From Chryseobacterium paludis (GTDB lineage Bacteria; Bacteroidota; Bacteroidia; Flavobacteriales; Weeksellaceae): a stretch of 64,000 nucleotides of DNA. The stretch covers positions 2,108,001-2,172,000 of the forward strand of contig NZ_CP099966.1 of assembly GCF_025403485.1 (NCBI RefSeq). Direction: 5' to 3'. Position 1 is the first letter of the stretch. Every line of letters starts with the position of its first letter. Position numbers and translations under genes: made by a program. Below the pieces are notes generated by a model. It ran no database searches and was not told where the DNA came from. It was given only the letters and a program-made list of their open reading frames with translations. This document shows positions 33,263 through 42,902 of the stretch, in pieces.

Positions 33263-35527
33263 ATGAACTATTCAGCGGAGCTAAAAAAATTTGTAACCAG
33301 TCAATATGTATATTCTGCCATCAGAATTACATTAGCCACTGTATTGCCTTGTTTAGTTCTTGCCCACTTCGGAATTTTAAAGGAATATTTCCTTTTTCCT
33401 CTTGGAACCAGCTTCGTAGCCCTTACTGATCAACCCGGACCTTTTATAAGAAGAAGAAATGCATTAACATTTGCTATTTTCTGTTTTGTACTCGTATCCC
33501 TTATTGCAAGTTTAGTGATGCATATAAAAGTTCTCGTTATCCTGGAGATCATTGTATTTGCAATGTTTTTCTCATTAATAGGAGTTTATGGACAGAGGCT
33601 GGCTGCCGTTGGTTCATTATCTTTGGTGGTGTTAGCTATCTTTATTGATGGACATCTCACGGGAAGTAATATTTTTAAAAGCCTTCTTATTTTTGCTTCG
33701 GGATGTATCTGGTTCTTACTGATATTCCTTATTGTTACTACCATACAACCCTATAAACTTGCCAGCCAGATGATTGGTGAAAACTATCTTCAACTGGCTG
33801 AGTTCTTAAAAATTAAGGCTAATTATTATCAGAAGAATCCCGATTTTGATAAACTTACAACACAGGTCATTGCTAAACAGATCGGAATTAAAAATCTTCA
33901 GGAAGAAACCAGAGAAACCGTTTTTAAAACCAGGACTATCGTTAATGAATCTACGACCACTAGTCGATTGCTAATGCTGATGTTCCTGAACTCAATGGAC
34001 CTTCATGAAAAATTAATGACTTCTGAAAGTGACTATCAAAAGCTTCAGCAAAGTTTTGAAGACAGCATGATCCTGGTTAATATCCATGATTATCTCAATC
34101 TCCTTTCTGAAGAAATCACCAATATCGGAATCTCTCTTCAGCTTGGTACAAGAGCAAAGCCCATCTTTGATCTCGATATCGAATTAAAAAAACTGAATAC
34201 CTTATATTTTGAGCTTAGAAATAAGCAAATCACACCAGGGAATCTTGAAAACTTTATGATCTTGCGTCAAATTCTAATGCGTATCAGTGAGATTACAAAA
34301 GAAATAAATGAGATCTATAAAGTCTTTTCGCAAGATGTAAAATTAGCAAAGAGTCTTTCAACCGGACTAGATTTAAAGAAATTTATGCCTAATGAAGAGA
34401 AACTTAATTTCAAGGTATTAAGAAATAATATTTCTCTTTCGTCGTCTCAGTTCAGGCATGCTATACGGATTACAACAGCTTTATTAATTGGTTATCTTTT
34501 TTCATTATTCCAATTTTTAGGGATTGGACATACCTATTGGATATTAATCACAATTACCGCAATATTAAAGCCCGCCTACTCTATCACAAAACAGCGGAAC
34601 GGACTTCGTTTGTATGGAACGATCGTTGGTGCTACCATTGCTTATGTGATATTGCACTTCGTTCATATTAACGCCATATTATTTGCTACACTTTTGGTGA
34701 GTATGATCCTTTGTTTCAGTTTATTAAAAGGGAGATATTTCTGGGCTGTCCTATTTATGACGATCTACGTTTTTATGAGTTTCAACTTTTTAAGTCCCGG
34801 GAAAGTAGATGTCATTTTTAAAGACAGAATTGTAGATACTATGATTGCAGGTATCATAGCATTTCTGGTTTCTTATGTTGTTCTTCCTGTTTGGGAACAC
34901 ACTCAGAACCTTGATCTGATGAAGAAATCTGCTGAAAGCAACCTTATCTATTTTCAAAGTGTCATTTCCAAATTTTTACAGGAAGATTTTGATCTTGAAG
35001 ATTATAAAGTAAAACGTAAAAATGCAATCATTTCACTGGCCAATCTTTCTGATAATTTCCAAAGGATGATCTCTGAACCAAAAAACCAGCAGAAGAAACT
35101 GGAGGTTGTCCATCAGTTTGTGGCAACTTCACATCTTATTACTGCTTATACGGCTTCCCTATCTCAGTATTCTAAGAATGAGGAGAAATATCCTGAAATA
35201 GATGCCGAAAGCTGGAGCCGGAAAATAGAATCAGAAATGCATCAGACTTCTGCACTTCTTAATGGAGAAGAAATTAACGAAGTACTGAAAATGGACAGTC
35301 GTCTTGAGCCCGAAGATTCTTCTATTGACGATCTGATGTTAAAAAGAAAAAGTGAGCTTGAAGAAAATGAACCATCAAACTTGAATGATCCGAATAAAAT
35401 ATCTCATCTTACAGAACTGAAAAATATTCATGATGTTCTGGAACTTATTTATGATGTTGCTAAAGAACAGAGAAAAGTTATAGAAAAATATAAAAACGAA
35501 TCTAAAACTACTCCTCCACAATCGTAA
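33263..35527 (+). CDS. FUSC/YccS-family inner-membrane protein
   Basis: The ATG at 33263 is used; the in-frame ATG at 33236 lies in the porV terminator and before the -7 box. Two groups of membrane helices (about residues 18-165 and 400-550) flank soluble helical regions. This is the YccS/YhfK layout, with an N-terminal FUSC-like domain and a second FUSC half (RHAIRITTALLIGYLFSLFQFLGIGHTYWILITITAILKP). The family is linked to export of aromatic acids and similar compounds, but the substrate is unknown. At 754 aa the length is typical. The 3' end overlaps the phosphopantetheinyl transferase gene by 20 bases. Confidence 0.85.
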   Translation: MNYSAELKKFVTSQYVYSAIRITLATVLPCLVLAHFGILKEYFLFPLGTSFVALTDQPGPFIRRRNALTFAIFCFVLVSLIASLVMHIKVLVILEIIVFAMFFSLIGVYGQRLAAVGSLSLVVLAIFIDGHLTGSNIFKSLLIFASGCIWFLLIFLIVTTIQPYKLASQMIGENYLQLAEFLKIKANYYQKNPDFDKLTTQVIAKQIGIKNLQEETRETVFKTRTIVNESTTTSRLLMLMFLNSMDLHEKLMTSESDYQKLQQSFEDSMILVNIHDYLNLLSEEITNIGISLQLGTRAKPIFDLDIELKKLNTLYFELRNKQITPGNLENFMILRQILMRISEITKEINEIYKVFSQDVKLAKSLSTGLDLKKFMPNEEKLNFKVLRNNISLSSSQFRHAIRITTALLIGYLFSLFQFLGIGHTYWILITITAILKPAYSITKQRNGLRLYGTIVGATIAYVILHFVHINAILFATLLVSMILCFSLLKGRYFWAVLFMTIYVFMSFNFLSPGKVDVIFKDRIVDTMIAGIIAFLVSYVVLPVWEHTQNLDLMKKSAESNLIYFQSVISKFLQEDFDLEDYKVKRKNAIISLANLSDNFQRMISEPKNQQKKLEVVHQFVATSHLITAYTASLSQYSKNEEKYPEIDAESWSRKIESEMHQTSALLNGEEINEVLKMDSRLEPEDSSIDDLMLKRKSELEENEPSNLNDPNKISHLTELKNIHDVLELIYDVAKEQRKVIEKYKNESKTTPPQS

Positions 35528-36122
35528 AACAGTAATCATCAAAAAACTCTACTTTGGCTTTGAATTCATCTGAAAACTGATCATCATATACCCTACAGTT
35601 TATTTTGTGAAGATTTTTTAATTCAAAAGGTTTTACTTCATAATTCTTTTTCAGAGACCAGTATTTTGAATGGTGTATTTTGTACATACTTTCTTTCACA
35701 CTCCAGATAATCGTATAATAAGTATCCGCTATATCTTCCGGTATGAAACCTCTTTCATTTTCATAGGTAAACTTATCAATGACCCTCATTATTTTAGGAT
35801 TAAATTTCTCAATATCAATTCCAATTTTATTTTTTGAAATTGCAATCGCAGCAAAAGGAAATGAATGGGTAATAGAAATTTCTGCATCTTTAGGAGAGAG
35901 AAAAGGTTCTCTTTCGTTGTATAGAATCTTTGAACTGGGCTTCAATCCCTTTAAAAGTTTACGGACCATTAAAACCTCCAGGAGTTTCTTAGGGTGATAA
36001 TCCTTTACTTTCTCAGCATTTTCAGGCTCTAAAAGTTCATTAATGCATAATTCTTCACTCTCATCATATTTCCATACAAGAATTGTAGCGGTATCATCTG
36101 AAAAATCTCGGTAAAGGGGCAT
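35508..36122 (-). CDS. 4'-phosphopantetheinyl transferase superfamily protein (Sfp-like)
   Basis: The two signature motifs are present: ITHSFPFAAIAISKNKIGIDIEKF (Mg2+-binding GIDIE) and IIWSVKESMYKIHH (W-x-x-KEx). The length (204 aa) fits the Sfp/AcpT type. It transfers phosphopantetheine from coenzyme A to a Ser of acyl or peptidyl carrier proteins. No carrier protein gene is nearby. A TATCTTTG -7 box is about 25 bases upstream. Confidence 0.88.
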   Translation of the reverse strand: MPLYRDFSDDTATILVWKYDESEELCINELLEPENAEKVKDYHPKKLLEVLMVRKLLKGLKPSSKILYNEREPFLSPKDAEISITHSFPFAAIAISKNKIGIDIEKFNPKIMRVIDKFTYENERGFIPEDIADTYYTIIWSVKESMYKIHHSKYWSLKKNYEVKPFELKNLHKINCRVYDDQFSDEFKAKVEFFDDYCFTIVEE

Positions 36123-36220
36123 TGTTTTTTATTTCGTAAAAGTAATGCAAAGATAACGATTCTAGAATCTCGAAATCATCGGAAATCAAAATATTAGAGT
36201 TCAACTTTTTACAACATAAA

Positions 36221-36248
36221 AAAGGCTCAATCTTCAGATTAAGCCTTT
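36221..36248 (-). terminator. Intrinsic terminator of the HugZ-like gene
   Basis: AAAGGCT and AAGCCTTT close a longer imperfect stem (AATCT-TC-AGATT inside). There is an A-run on the left, which is T on the minus strand, and a T-run on the right. Confidence 0.8.
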
Positions 36249-36251
36249 TTT

Positions 36252-36782
36252 TTATTTTGACTGGTGGTTAACATCATTTCGATGCTCAAGAATTTCTAAA
36301 TTCTCATCAACAAAATAAGCACTTCCAAATCCATTAACATAAGAACCTTTAACAGGATGTAAAGCGATAAGAATAAAATCTTTCATTTCGGAAATAACAT
36401 CAACCACTTTTCCATGATTTTCTTTTAAATTGGCAACAACAGTATTCCACGTATCAGAATCTCTTTCTATTTGAGAAGTTGTTGCTTCAAGTGTTAAACG
36501 TTCACGGGCATAAATTTGTTTTGTTGCAGATTCATCTTCAATAAACATCATTGATGTTTTTCTTCCTTCAGCAAGATTTTTAGTATGTCTCGCCATAAAA
36601 GATACAAGAATATAGAATGTATTTTCCACCTGTATAAAAGGGGCATAGCTGGAATTAGGATTTCCCTCCGCATCTACAGTCGCTAAAATTACACTTTTAG
36701 TATTTGCTATCAATTCTTTCACTTTCGGAGTCAGAGGTTTTGCTTTTTTCTGAGCTTCATCCTGCGTATTTGTATGATTCAT
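36252..36782 (-). CDS. HugZ-like / pyridoxamine-5'-phosphate-oxidase-fold protein
   Basis: This 176-aa split-barrel protein carries family segments SVILATVDAEGNPNSSYAPFIQVENTFYILVSFMARHTKNL and the C-terminal GSYVNGFGSAYFVD, typical of the HugZ/HutZ heme-degradation group. Those enzymes bind heme and open it to release iron. Some relatives only bind flavin, so the heme role is likely but not certain. A TATTTTTG -7 box lies about 18 bases upstream. Confidence 0.75.
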   Translation of the reverse strand: MNHTNTQDEAQKKAKPLTPKVKELIANTKSVILATVDAEGNPNSSYAPFIQVENTFYILVSFMARHTKNLAEGRKTSMMFIEDESATKQIYARERLTLEATTSQIERDSDTWNTVVANLKENHGKVVDVISEMKDFILIALHPVKGSYVNGFGSAYFVDENLEILEHRNDVNHQSK

Positions 36783-36873
36783 TGTATAAATTTATTTAAG
36801 CAAAAATAGGTTATTTAGAATAAATAAAGATAATTTAAAACTATGTATAATCTCATCAATCGAACTTGATCAG

Positions 36874-36908
36874 TTGTTTTTATATCTTAATTATTAATTG
36901 TAATTTTG
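36874..36908 (+). promoter_or_regulatory. Predicted promoter of ahcY
   Basis: TTG (36874-36876) and TAATTTTG (36901-36908, perfect -7) have a spacer of 24 bases, slightly long. The untranslated leader would be about 35 bases. I see no SAH-riboswitch-like fold in it. Confidence 0.4.
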
Positions 36909-36948
36909 CAGTTCGTTATCAATTGAATTTAAACTTATTCATTAACAT

Positions 36949-38265
36949 ATGAGTACTACAACACAATACATTCCTTATAAAGTTAAGGATATTTCTCTAG
37001 CAGAATGGGGAAGAAAAGAAATTACTCTTGCTGAGGCAGAAATGCCTGGTTTGATGTCTATTCGTGAAGAATACGGACCATCTCAACCTTTAAAAGGAGC
37101 AAGAATTGCAGGATGTCTTCATATGACAATCCAGACCGCTGTGCTTATCGAAACTCTTGTAGCTTTAGGTGCTGAAGTTACTTGGTCTTCATGTAATATT
37201 TTCTCTACACAAGATCATGCTGCTGCTGCTATTGCTGCTGCAGGAATTCCCGTTTATGCTTGGAAAGGTTTAAACGAAGAAGAATTCGACTGGTGTATTG
37301 AGCAGACTTTATTCTTTGGTGAAGATAGAAAGCCGTTAAATATGATTCTTGATGATGGTGGAGATTTAACAAACATGGTTTTTGATAAATACCCTGAATT
37401 CACAAAAGATATCAAAGGACTTTCTGAAGAAACAACAACAGGAGTACACAGATTATACGAAAGAATGAAAGCGGGAACTTTAGTAATGCCTGCAATCAAT
37501 GTAAACGATTCCGTTACTAAATCTAAATTCGACAACAAATACGGATGTAAAGAATCTGCAGTAGATGCTGTAAGAAGAGCTACAGACCTTATGTTGGCTG
37601 GAAAAAGAGTTGTAGTTTGTGGCTATGGAGACGTAGGTAAAGGTACTGCTGCATCTTTCAGAGGCGCTGGTTCTATCGTTACTGTTACAGAGATCGATCC
37701 AATCTGTGCTTTACAGGCTGCAATGGACGGTTACGAAGTTAAAAGATTAGATACTGTTGTAGATAATGCAGATATCATCATCACAACGACTGGTAACTTT
37801 AACATTGTAAGAGGAGAGCATTTCCTTAAAATGAAGGATAAAGCTGTAGTTTGTAACATCGGTCACTTCGATAATGAAATCGATATGGCTTGGTTAAACA
37901 AAAACTATGGTCATACTAAATCAGAAGTTAAGCCACAGGTTGACATCTATACTTTAGAAGGTGGTAAAGAAATTATCATCCTTGCGGAAGGTAGATTGGT
38001 AAACTTAGGATGTGCTACAGGACACCCAAGTTTTGTAATGTCAAATTCTTTCTCTAACCAGACTTTAGCTCAAATCGAACTTTGGACTAACTCTGCAGCA
38101 TATGGAAATGAAGTATATATGTTACCAAAACATTTAGACGAAAAAGTAGCTGCTTTACACCTTAAAAAACTAAGTGTAGAATTAGAAACTCTTTCTCCGG
38201 AACAGGCCGAATACATCGGTGTTGACGTAAAAGGGCCGTTCAAACCGGAATATTACAGATACTAA
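36949..38265 (+). CDS. ahcY: Adenosylhomocysteinase
   Basis: Highly conserved segments are [53 protein letters not shown] and the NAD-binding [20 protein letters not shown]. The C-terminus ends KPEYYRY as usual. The length (438 aa) is typical. It splits S-adenosylhomocysteine into adenosine and homocysteine in the methyl cycle. It stands alone between its own promoter and terminator, and its codon use looks like that of a highly expressed gene. Confidence 0.97.
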   Translation: MSTTTQYIPYKVKDISLAEWGRKEITLAEAEMPGLMSIREEYGPSQPLKGARIAGCLHMTIQTAVLIETLVALGAEVTWSSCNIFSTQDHAAAAIAAAGIPVYAWKGLNEEEFDWCIEQTLFFGEDRKPLNMILDDGGDLTNMVFDKYPEFTKDIKGLSEETTTGVHRLYERMKAGTLVMPAINVNDSVTKSKFDNKYGCKESAVDAVRRATDLMLAGKRVVVCGYGDVGKGTAASFRGAGSIVTVTEIDPICALQAAMDGYEVKRLDTVVDNADIIITTTGNFNIVRGEHFLKMKDKAVVCNIGHFDNEIDMAWLNKNYGHTKSEVKPQVDIYTLEGGKEIIILAEGRLVNLGCATGHPSFVMSNSFSNQTLAQIELWTNSAAYGNEVYMLPKHLDEKVAALHLKKLSVELETLSPEQAEYIGVDVKGPFKPEYYRY

Positions 38266-38305
38266 AATGTGATCCTGAATTTTACAAAGGATTTCAAAAT
38301 AATAG

Positions 38306-38333
38306 AAACTCTCCATTTTTGGAGAGTTTTTCT
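38306..38333 (+). terminator. Intrinsic terminator of ahcY
   Basis: AAACTCTCC pairs with GGAGAGTTT around ATTTTT, followed by a T-rich run. A very similar stem terminates the YiaA-like gene at 38994-39019. Confidence 0.85.
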
Positions 38334-38340
38334 TTTTAGA

Positions 38341-38424
38341 AGCTATTTCCCGCTATCTGCTCATACTCCTCGCTCTAATGCTTAATCCATTCCTGCTGTG
38401 GGGTAACCGCTTCTATCGGGGCTA
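38341..38424. repeat. Dispersed-type intergenic repeat element
   Basis: The sequence begins AGCTATTTCCCGCTATCTGC and ends CCGCTTCTATCGGGGCTA. From memory, elements with these two ends and a variable palindromic middle recur in intergenic regions of Flavobacterium and Chryseobacterium genomes. It is GC-richer than its surroundings and has no ORF. Its function is unknown. Confidence 0.5.
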
Positions 38425-38514
38425 ATAATTATTACTTTTCAACCATAAAAAGGAATGTTTAAGGGTAATTAAAAAAAGTATATATTTGGCTCCCTAAACA
38501 AAACATTATAATTA

Positions 38515-38907
38515 ATGAAAAAACAAAGAGTATCAAATGCATTCGTTGCAGCGTCATGGATAGCATTAGGAGCAGGAATGGTAGGCTTTATCGTAGGTCT
38601 TGCAAGAGCCGAAATGTTGCTTAATGAAAAAGGATATTATTTTACGATCCTTTTATATGGTCTATTCGCAGTAGTTTCTTTGCAGAAAGCCGTTCGTGAT
38701 AAATTAGAAAATATCCCTGTAACGGATATCTATTATGGAATCTGTTGGTTTGCAACTTTATCTTCTATTGTATTATTAGCTATAGGCCTCTGGAACGCAA
38801 CCATCCTTCCGAGTGAAAAAGGATTTTATGCTTTTGCATTCTTACTTGCCCTTTTCGGAGCTATTACCGTTCAGAAAAATACAAGAGATAATATGCTTCA
38901 GGAATAA
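38515..38907 (+). CDS. YiaA/YiaB-type inner-membrane protein
   Basis: The protein has four membrane helices arranged as two YiaAB two-helix units (SWIALGAGMVGFIVGLARAEMLLNEKGYYFTILLYGLFAVVSLQKAVRDK and WFATLSSIVLLAIGLWNATILPSEKGFYAFAFLLALFGAITVQKNTRD). The repeated L..EKG(Y/F)Y segment is the family hallmark. Function unknown. A TATATTTG -7 box is at 38481-38488. Confidence 0.88.
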   Translation: MKKQRVSNAFVAASWIALGAGMVGFIVGLARAEMLLNEKGYYFTILLYGLFAVVSLQKAVRDKLENIPVTDIYYGICWFATLSSIVLLAIGLWNATILPSEKGFYAFAFLLALFGAITVQKNTRDNMLQE

Positions 38908-38993
38908 CGAACTCATCACATTTCAAAATCCGGATATTTTACCATTCAGGCTATAAAAGGCAAAAAAGAATAAAATAAATCAATTACAACAAT

Positions 38994-39019
38994 AAACTCT
39001 TCAAAAATTTGGAGAGTTT
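38994..39019 (+). terminator. Intrinsic terminator of the YiaA-like gene
   Basis: AAACTCTTC (38994-39002) pairs with GGAGAGTTT (39011-39019), with one G-T pair and an eight-base loop, and T-rich sequence follows. The TTG at 39009-39011, 19 bases before TATCTTTA (39031-39038), could at the same time serve as the promoter of the next gene. Confidence 0.7.
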
Positions 39020-39055
39020 TCTATTTTTATTATCTTTATTTCACAAAATATTGAT

Positions 39056-40693
39056 ATGTATAAAAGATTTTTACTCCTTATCCTTTTTTATTTTCAAATT
39101 ACAAATGCTCAAAATGAATTTATTACAATCTGGAAGCCTAATGCTCCCACCATTGTTCCCGATATAGACTTTATTGCTCCCCATCCTGCAGGCAACAATC
39201 AAATATGGTTTCCGGGAATTGGAGAAAACTACACCATCAGCTGGGAGGAAGTGGGTTACCCGCAACACAACGGAACCATTTCTAATGTGACCTCCACAAA
39301 TCAGGTTTTCATTGATTTCGGAACAGCCTTAAATCCCAATCTTGCAGATGCTACCTATAAAGTAAAAGCAAGTAATGGAAATGGTATTTTTAAACAAATC
39401 AGATTTAGTGACCCTGAAATCTTAAACTTTCCGTCGGCATATCTTAGTATTTCCTGGCATAGTGTAGGAAGTATCGATAAAATCACAGAAATTGCTCAGT
39501 GGGGAAACATTAATTGGGTTTCAATGAATAATGCTTTTAGTAATTGCAGAAGGCTTCAGGTTACAGCAACCGATGTTCCGGATCTATCCAACGTAAACGA
39601 TGTATCATTTATGTTCTATGGAAATTCAGATTTTAAGGGCCATCCTTCAATGACTACATGGGATACATCTGGTGTTCAAAAATTCACCTATATATTTGGC
39701 CACATTTCTTTTATTCCCGCTACCGCAGCAGTTGATACCTTTAACCTTCCAGTTGGCTCATGGGATATGTCTTCTGCAGAAGATATCAGTTATATGTTTT
39801 TCCACAGAAGATCATTTAATCAAAATTTAAACAGCTGGAATACCTCAAATGTCACAACAATGGCTCATACATTTGAAAATTGTTTCACTTTCAATCAACC
39901 TCTTGATAATTGGAATACTTCAAAGGTTACCGATATGGCTTATCTATTTCATTTTATTCCAGAATTTAATCAGCCAATTGGCAATTGGGATACTTCAAGT
40001 GTTACCAATTTTAGCCACATATTTCATCATTGTACCGCTTTCAACCAACCCCTTAATAACTGGAATACGAGTAAAGGAACCTCAATGGATATGTTATTTT
40101 CAGGTGCTTCCACATTTAATCAGCCCTTAGATACCTGGAAAACCAGCTTAGTAGGAACGATGCTTGCCATGTTTGATGGTGCTACAAATTTTGATCAATC
40201 TTTACAGACATGGGATCTAAGCTCTTTAACTCTGGGAATGCAGATATTAGCAAATTCAGGATTAAAATGCGAAAATTACAGCAATACGCTTATAGGTTGG
40301 GCAAATAATCCTAGCACCCCGAACAATATTAATTTAGCCTCTACAGCACCTTTAATCTATTCACCAGATGTAATTCCTTACAGAAACATGCTCATTAATA
40401 AAGGCTGGGTTTTCAACGGTGATACTCCCGGATCGGAATGCAGAGTATTGGGTGTTTCAGCAAATAATCTCAACAACCCCTCTATCTATCCGAATCCGGC
40501 AACAGACTTTATTTATATCAAAAACATGAAAGGTTTTGATACTTACAAAATCTTTGATAAAAGTGGAAGAATTGTGCTTCAAAATCTGCTACGTGAGGAG
40601 AAAATAAATATCGCTTCTTTAATTAAAGGAAATTACATACTACACATCATTTCAAAAGATAAAATACAGTCTTTTAAATTTATTAAGAAATAA
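39056..40693 (+). CDS. BspA/DUF285-type surface protein with T9SS sorting domain (copy 1)
   Basis: A signal peptide (FLLLILFYFQITNAQ) leads to a conserved N-terminal module (IWFPGIGENYTISWEEVGYPQHNG). Tandem DUF285 repeats of about 25 residues follow (FNQPLDNWNTSKVTDMAYLF and variants, about residues 240-400). The C-terminus is a T9SS type A sorting domain (SIYPNPATDFIYIKNMKG through GNYILHIISKDKIQSFKFIKK). It should be exported by the T9SS and anchored to or released from the cell surface. DUF285 proteins are often adhesive. The binding partner is unknown. It is paralogous to the next gene, 17 bases downstream. Confidence 0.88.
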   Translation: MYKRFLLLILFYFQITNAQNEFITIWKPNAPTIVPDIDFIAPHPAGNNQIWFPGIGENYTISWEEVGYPQHNGTISNVTSTNQVFIDFGTALNPNLADATYKVKASNGNGIFKQIRFSDPEILNFPSAYLSISWHSVGSIDKITEIAQWGNINWVSMNNAFSNCRRLQVTATDVPDLSNVNDVSFMFYGNSDFKGHPSMTTWDTSGVQKFTYIFGHISFIPATAAVDTFNLPVGSWDMSSAEDISYMFFHRRSFNQNLNSWNTSNVTTMAHTFENCFTFNQPLDNWNTSKVTDMAYLFHFIPEFNQPIGNWDTSSVTNFSHIFHHCTAFNQPLNNWNTSKGTSMDMLFSGASTFNQPLDTWKTSLVGTMLAMFDGATNFDQSLQTWDLSSLTLGMQILANSGLKCENYSNTLIGWANNPSTPNNINLASTAPLIYSPDVIPYRNMLINKGWVFNGDTPGSECRVLGVSANNLNNPSIYPNPATDFIYIKNMKGFDTYKIFDKSGRIVLQNLLREEKINIASLIKGNYILHIISKDKIQSFKFIKK

Positions 40694-40710
40694 TAATCCA
40701 ATCCATCAAT

Positions 40711-42270
40711 ATGTATAAAAAGATTTTAGTTTTAAGCTTATTCTTCTTTCTAGGTCACATCATAAAGGCACAGGACGAATTTACCACCATATGGCAACCT
40801 AACATGCCAAATACAACACCACTTATTAATATCGATGCTCCTTATCCTGCAGGTCAAAATCAGATTTGGTTTCCAGGGATCGGTGAAAATTATACCATAA
40901 GCTGGGAAGAAGTAGGATATCCACAGCACAATGGTGTCATGAACAATGTAACCTCTGTAAAACAGGTACTCATTGACTTTGGAAATTCATTAAATTCTGA
41001 TATCGCCAGTGCCACTTATCGCGTAAAAGTAAGTGATGGAAATGGTACTTTTAAGCAAATCAGATTTGGTGAATGTCAAATTATAAATGTGACAGATTCT
41101 TACGTTCTTATATGGAATATGTTTGGCAGCTCAGATAAAATTACAGAAATAGAAAAATGGGGAAATATTTCATGGACTTCTATGAATAGTGCATTTGTAC
41201 ATTGCAGATTACTGCAGCTTACCGCTCCCGATAGTCCAAACCTTAATAATGTAACGGATGTCTCATTCATGTTCTATAATGCCCATAATTTCTTAGGAGC
41301 AAGTTCTATGCAAAATTGGGATACTTCAGGTATTGAAAATTTTAAATTCATGTTTGCAAGAATGAATGACTACCCCCAGGCAATAGACCTCTTTAATTCT
41401 CCTTATTTAAATTCCTGGAATATGTCTTCAGCTAAAAACCTGAACAATATGTTTTCGGGAAGAAATGCATTTAATCAATCTCTAAATAATTGGGATACCT
41501 CTAAAGTGGAAGATATGGGCTGGATGTTTGCAGCATGTGTGAACTTCAATCAGCGATTAGATAGCTGGAACACTTCAAAGGTAAAAGATATGTCCTTTAT
41601 GTTTCATTACATTCCGGTTTTTAATCAGGATATAGGCGGATGGAATACCTCAGCGGTAACTACTATGACCCATATGTTTCACGGATGCCTTGTCTTCAAT
41701 CAGCCTCTTAACTGGAATACTTCACTGGTTACCAAAACTGATTTTATGTTTAATGGCTCTACTCTGTTTAATCAATCTTTGGGAAACTGGAATCTCAGCT
41801 CCCTATCTGAAGCTTCAGGAATGCTCACTAATACGGGACTCAGTTGTGACAATTACAGTAAGACTCTTTCCGGTTGGGCAGACAATCCTACTACTCCAAA
41901 TAATATACCTCTCTCTTCAGTAGCTCCACTACAGTATGCCTCCAATGCCGTTGGTAAAAGAAATATTCTGATCGGTAAGGGTTGGAGCATGTCGGGAGAT
42001 ACAGCAGGCAACTGTTTATTATCAGTCTCTGATGTTCACACAGATGTTCAGAATTCATCCATATATCCTAATCCTGCGGAAGACAATCTGCATATCAGAC
42101 ATGTACACGACACCAAAAGCTATAAAATAATAGATACAAGTGGCAGACTGATACAACAGAATGTTCTTAATACAGATATGATCAACGTGAGTTCCTTAAC
42201 AAAAGGAAATTATATACTACAGATTACTACGAAAAATAAAACGGAATCGTTTAAGTTTATTAAAAAATAA
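40711..42270 (+). CDS. BspA/DUF285-type surface protein with T9SS sorting domain (copy 2)
   Basis: It has the same architecture as the preceding gene: signal peptide ending IIKAQ, the module IWFPGIGENYTISWEEVGYPQHNG (identical over this stretch), DUF285 repeats (FNQSLNNWDTSKVEDMGWMF and others) and a T9SS type A tail ending SFKFIKK. It is 26 residues shorter, which suggests one repeat unit fewer. Its position and similarity point to tandem duplication followed by divergence. The pair is cotranscribed and ends at a strong terminator. Confidence 0.88.
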   Translation: MYKKILVLSLFFFLGHIIKAQDEFTTIWQPNMPNTTPLINIDAPYPAGQNQIWFPGIGENYTISWEEVGYPQHNGVMNNVTSVKQVLIDFGNSLNSDIASATYRVKVSDGNGTFKQIRFGECQIINVTDSYVLIWNMFGSSDKITEIEKWGNISWTSMNSAFVHCRLLQLTAPDSPNLNNVTDVSFMFYNAHNFLGASSMQNWDTSGIENFKFMFARMNDYPQAIDLFNSPYLNSWNMSSAKNLNNMFSGRNAFNQSLNNWDTSKVEDMGWMFAACVNFNQRLDSWNTSKVKDMSFMFHYIPVFNQDIGGWNTSAVTTMTHMFHGCLVFNQPLNWNTSLVTKTDFMFNGSTLFNQSLGNWNLSSLSEASGMLTNTGLSCDNYSKTLSGWADNPTTPNNIPLSSVAPLQYASNAVGKRNILIGKGWSMSGDTAGNCLLSVSDVHTDVQNSSIYPNPAEDNLHIRHVHDTKSYKIIDTSGRLIQQNVLNTDMINVSSLTKGNYILQITTKNKTESFKFIKK

Positions 42271-42276
42271 CATAAA

Positions 42277-42297
42277 GCCTCACTAATTAAGTGAGGC
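42277..42297. terminator. Bidirectional intrinsic terminator
   Basis: GCCTCACT pairs with AGTGAGGC (42290-42297) around a five-base loop, with A-rich left and T-rich right flanks. It lies between the convergent surface-protein pair and purE. Confidence 0.85.
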
Positions 42298-42316
42298 CTT
42301 TTTATTTAAATAATTT

Positions 42317-42820
42317 TTACTTATCGTATTGATTAGGATGCTGAGCTTTAATATCATCTACTGTTCCTAAAACTTTATCTTTTAAAGAATCTTGATATTG
42401 TTGTAGCCTTTGGGCAACCTGTTCATCGCCACTACCTAAAATTTTAGCAGCTAGAATCCCTGCATTTAAAGCACCGTTTAGTGCTACAGTAGCGACAGGA
42501 ATTCCACCTGGCATTTGAAGAATTGACAATACGGAATCCCATCCGTCAATTGAATTGCTGGAAAGAATAGGAACTCCGATTACAGGAAGCGTAGTGCAGC
42601 TCGCAACCATTCCGGGAAGATGAGCAGCTCCTCCAGCTCCGGCTATTATTACTTTTAGTCCTCTTTCTTTTGCTGTTTTAGCATAATCGAACATTCTTTC
42701 CGGTGTTCTGTGAGCCGAAACCACTGTAAGCTCATAAGGAATATTGAGGCTTTTCAGAAAATTTGCCGCTTGTTCCATGATCGGCAAGTCGCTTTGACTT
42801 CCCATAATAATTCCTACCAT
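42317..42820 (-). CDS. purE: N5-carboxyaminoimidazole ribonucleotide mutase
   Basis: The start at 42820 (MVGIIMGSQSDLPIMEQA) is used; a longer frame to 42997 runs into the AraC gene. Motifs are GSQSDLP, SAHRTPERM and AGAGGAAHLPGMVAS. The length (167 aa) is normal for class I PurE. It converts N5-CAIR to CAIR in purine synthesis, after PurK. A TATCTTTG box (minus strand, 42848-42841) 20 bases upstream indicates its own promoter. purK lies about 4 kb upstream on the same strand. Confidence 0.95.
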   Translation of the reverse strand: MVGIIMGSQSDLPIMEQAANFLKSLNIPYELTVVSAHRTPERMFDYAKTAKERGLKVIIAGAGGAAHLPGMVASCTTLPVIGVPILSSNSIDGWDSVLSILQMPGGIPVATVALNGALNAGILAAKILGSGDEQVAQRLQQYQDSLKDKVLGTVDDIKAQHPNQYDK

Positions 42821-42902
42821 CTTCAATTTTATTAGATTTTCAAAGATAAAAATTAAAATCTGTTTTTTAAAATTACTGCTACCATGAAATCCAAACTGCT
42901 TC

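Noticed and set aside
36783..36948. Possible SAH or SAM riboswitch before ahcY
   Set aside because: The leader is AT-rich and short after the predicted promoter; I see no conserved stem-loop or pseudoknot pattern of these classes.
39849..40130. 93-residue ORF within the DUF285 gene
   Set aside because: Frame-shifted reading of the DUF285 repeats; the repetitive ILQVLPI pattern mirrors the real repeats.
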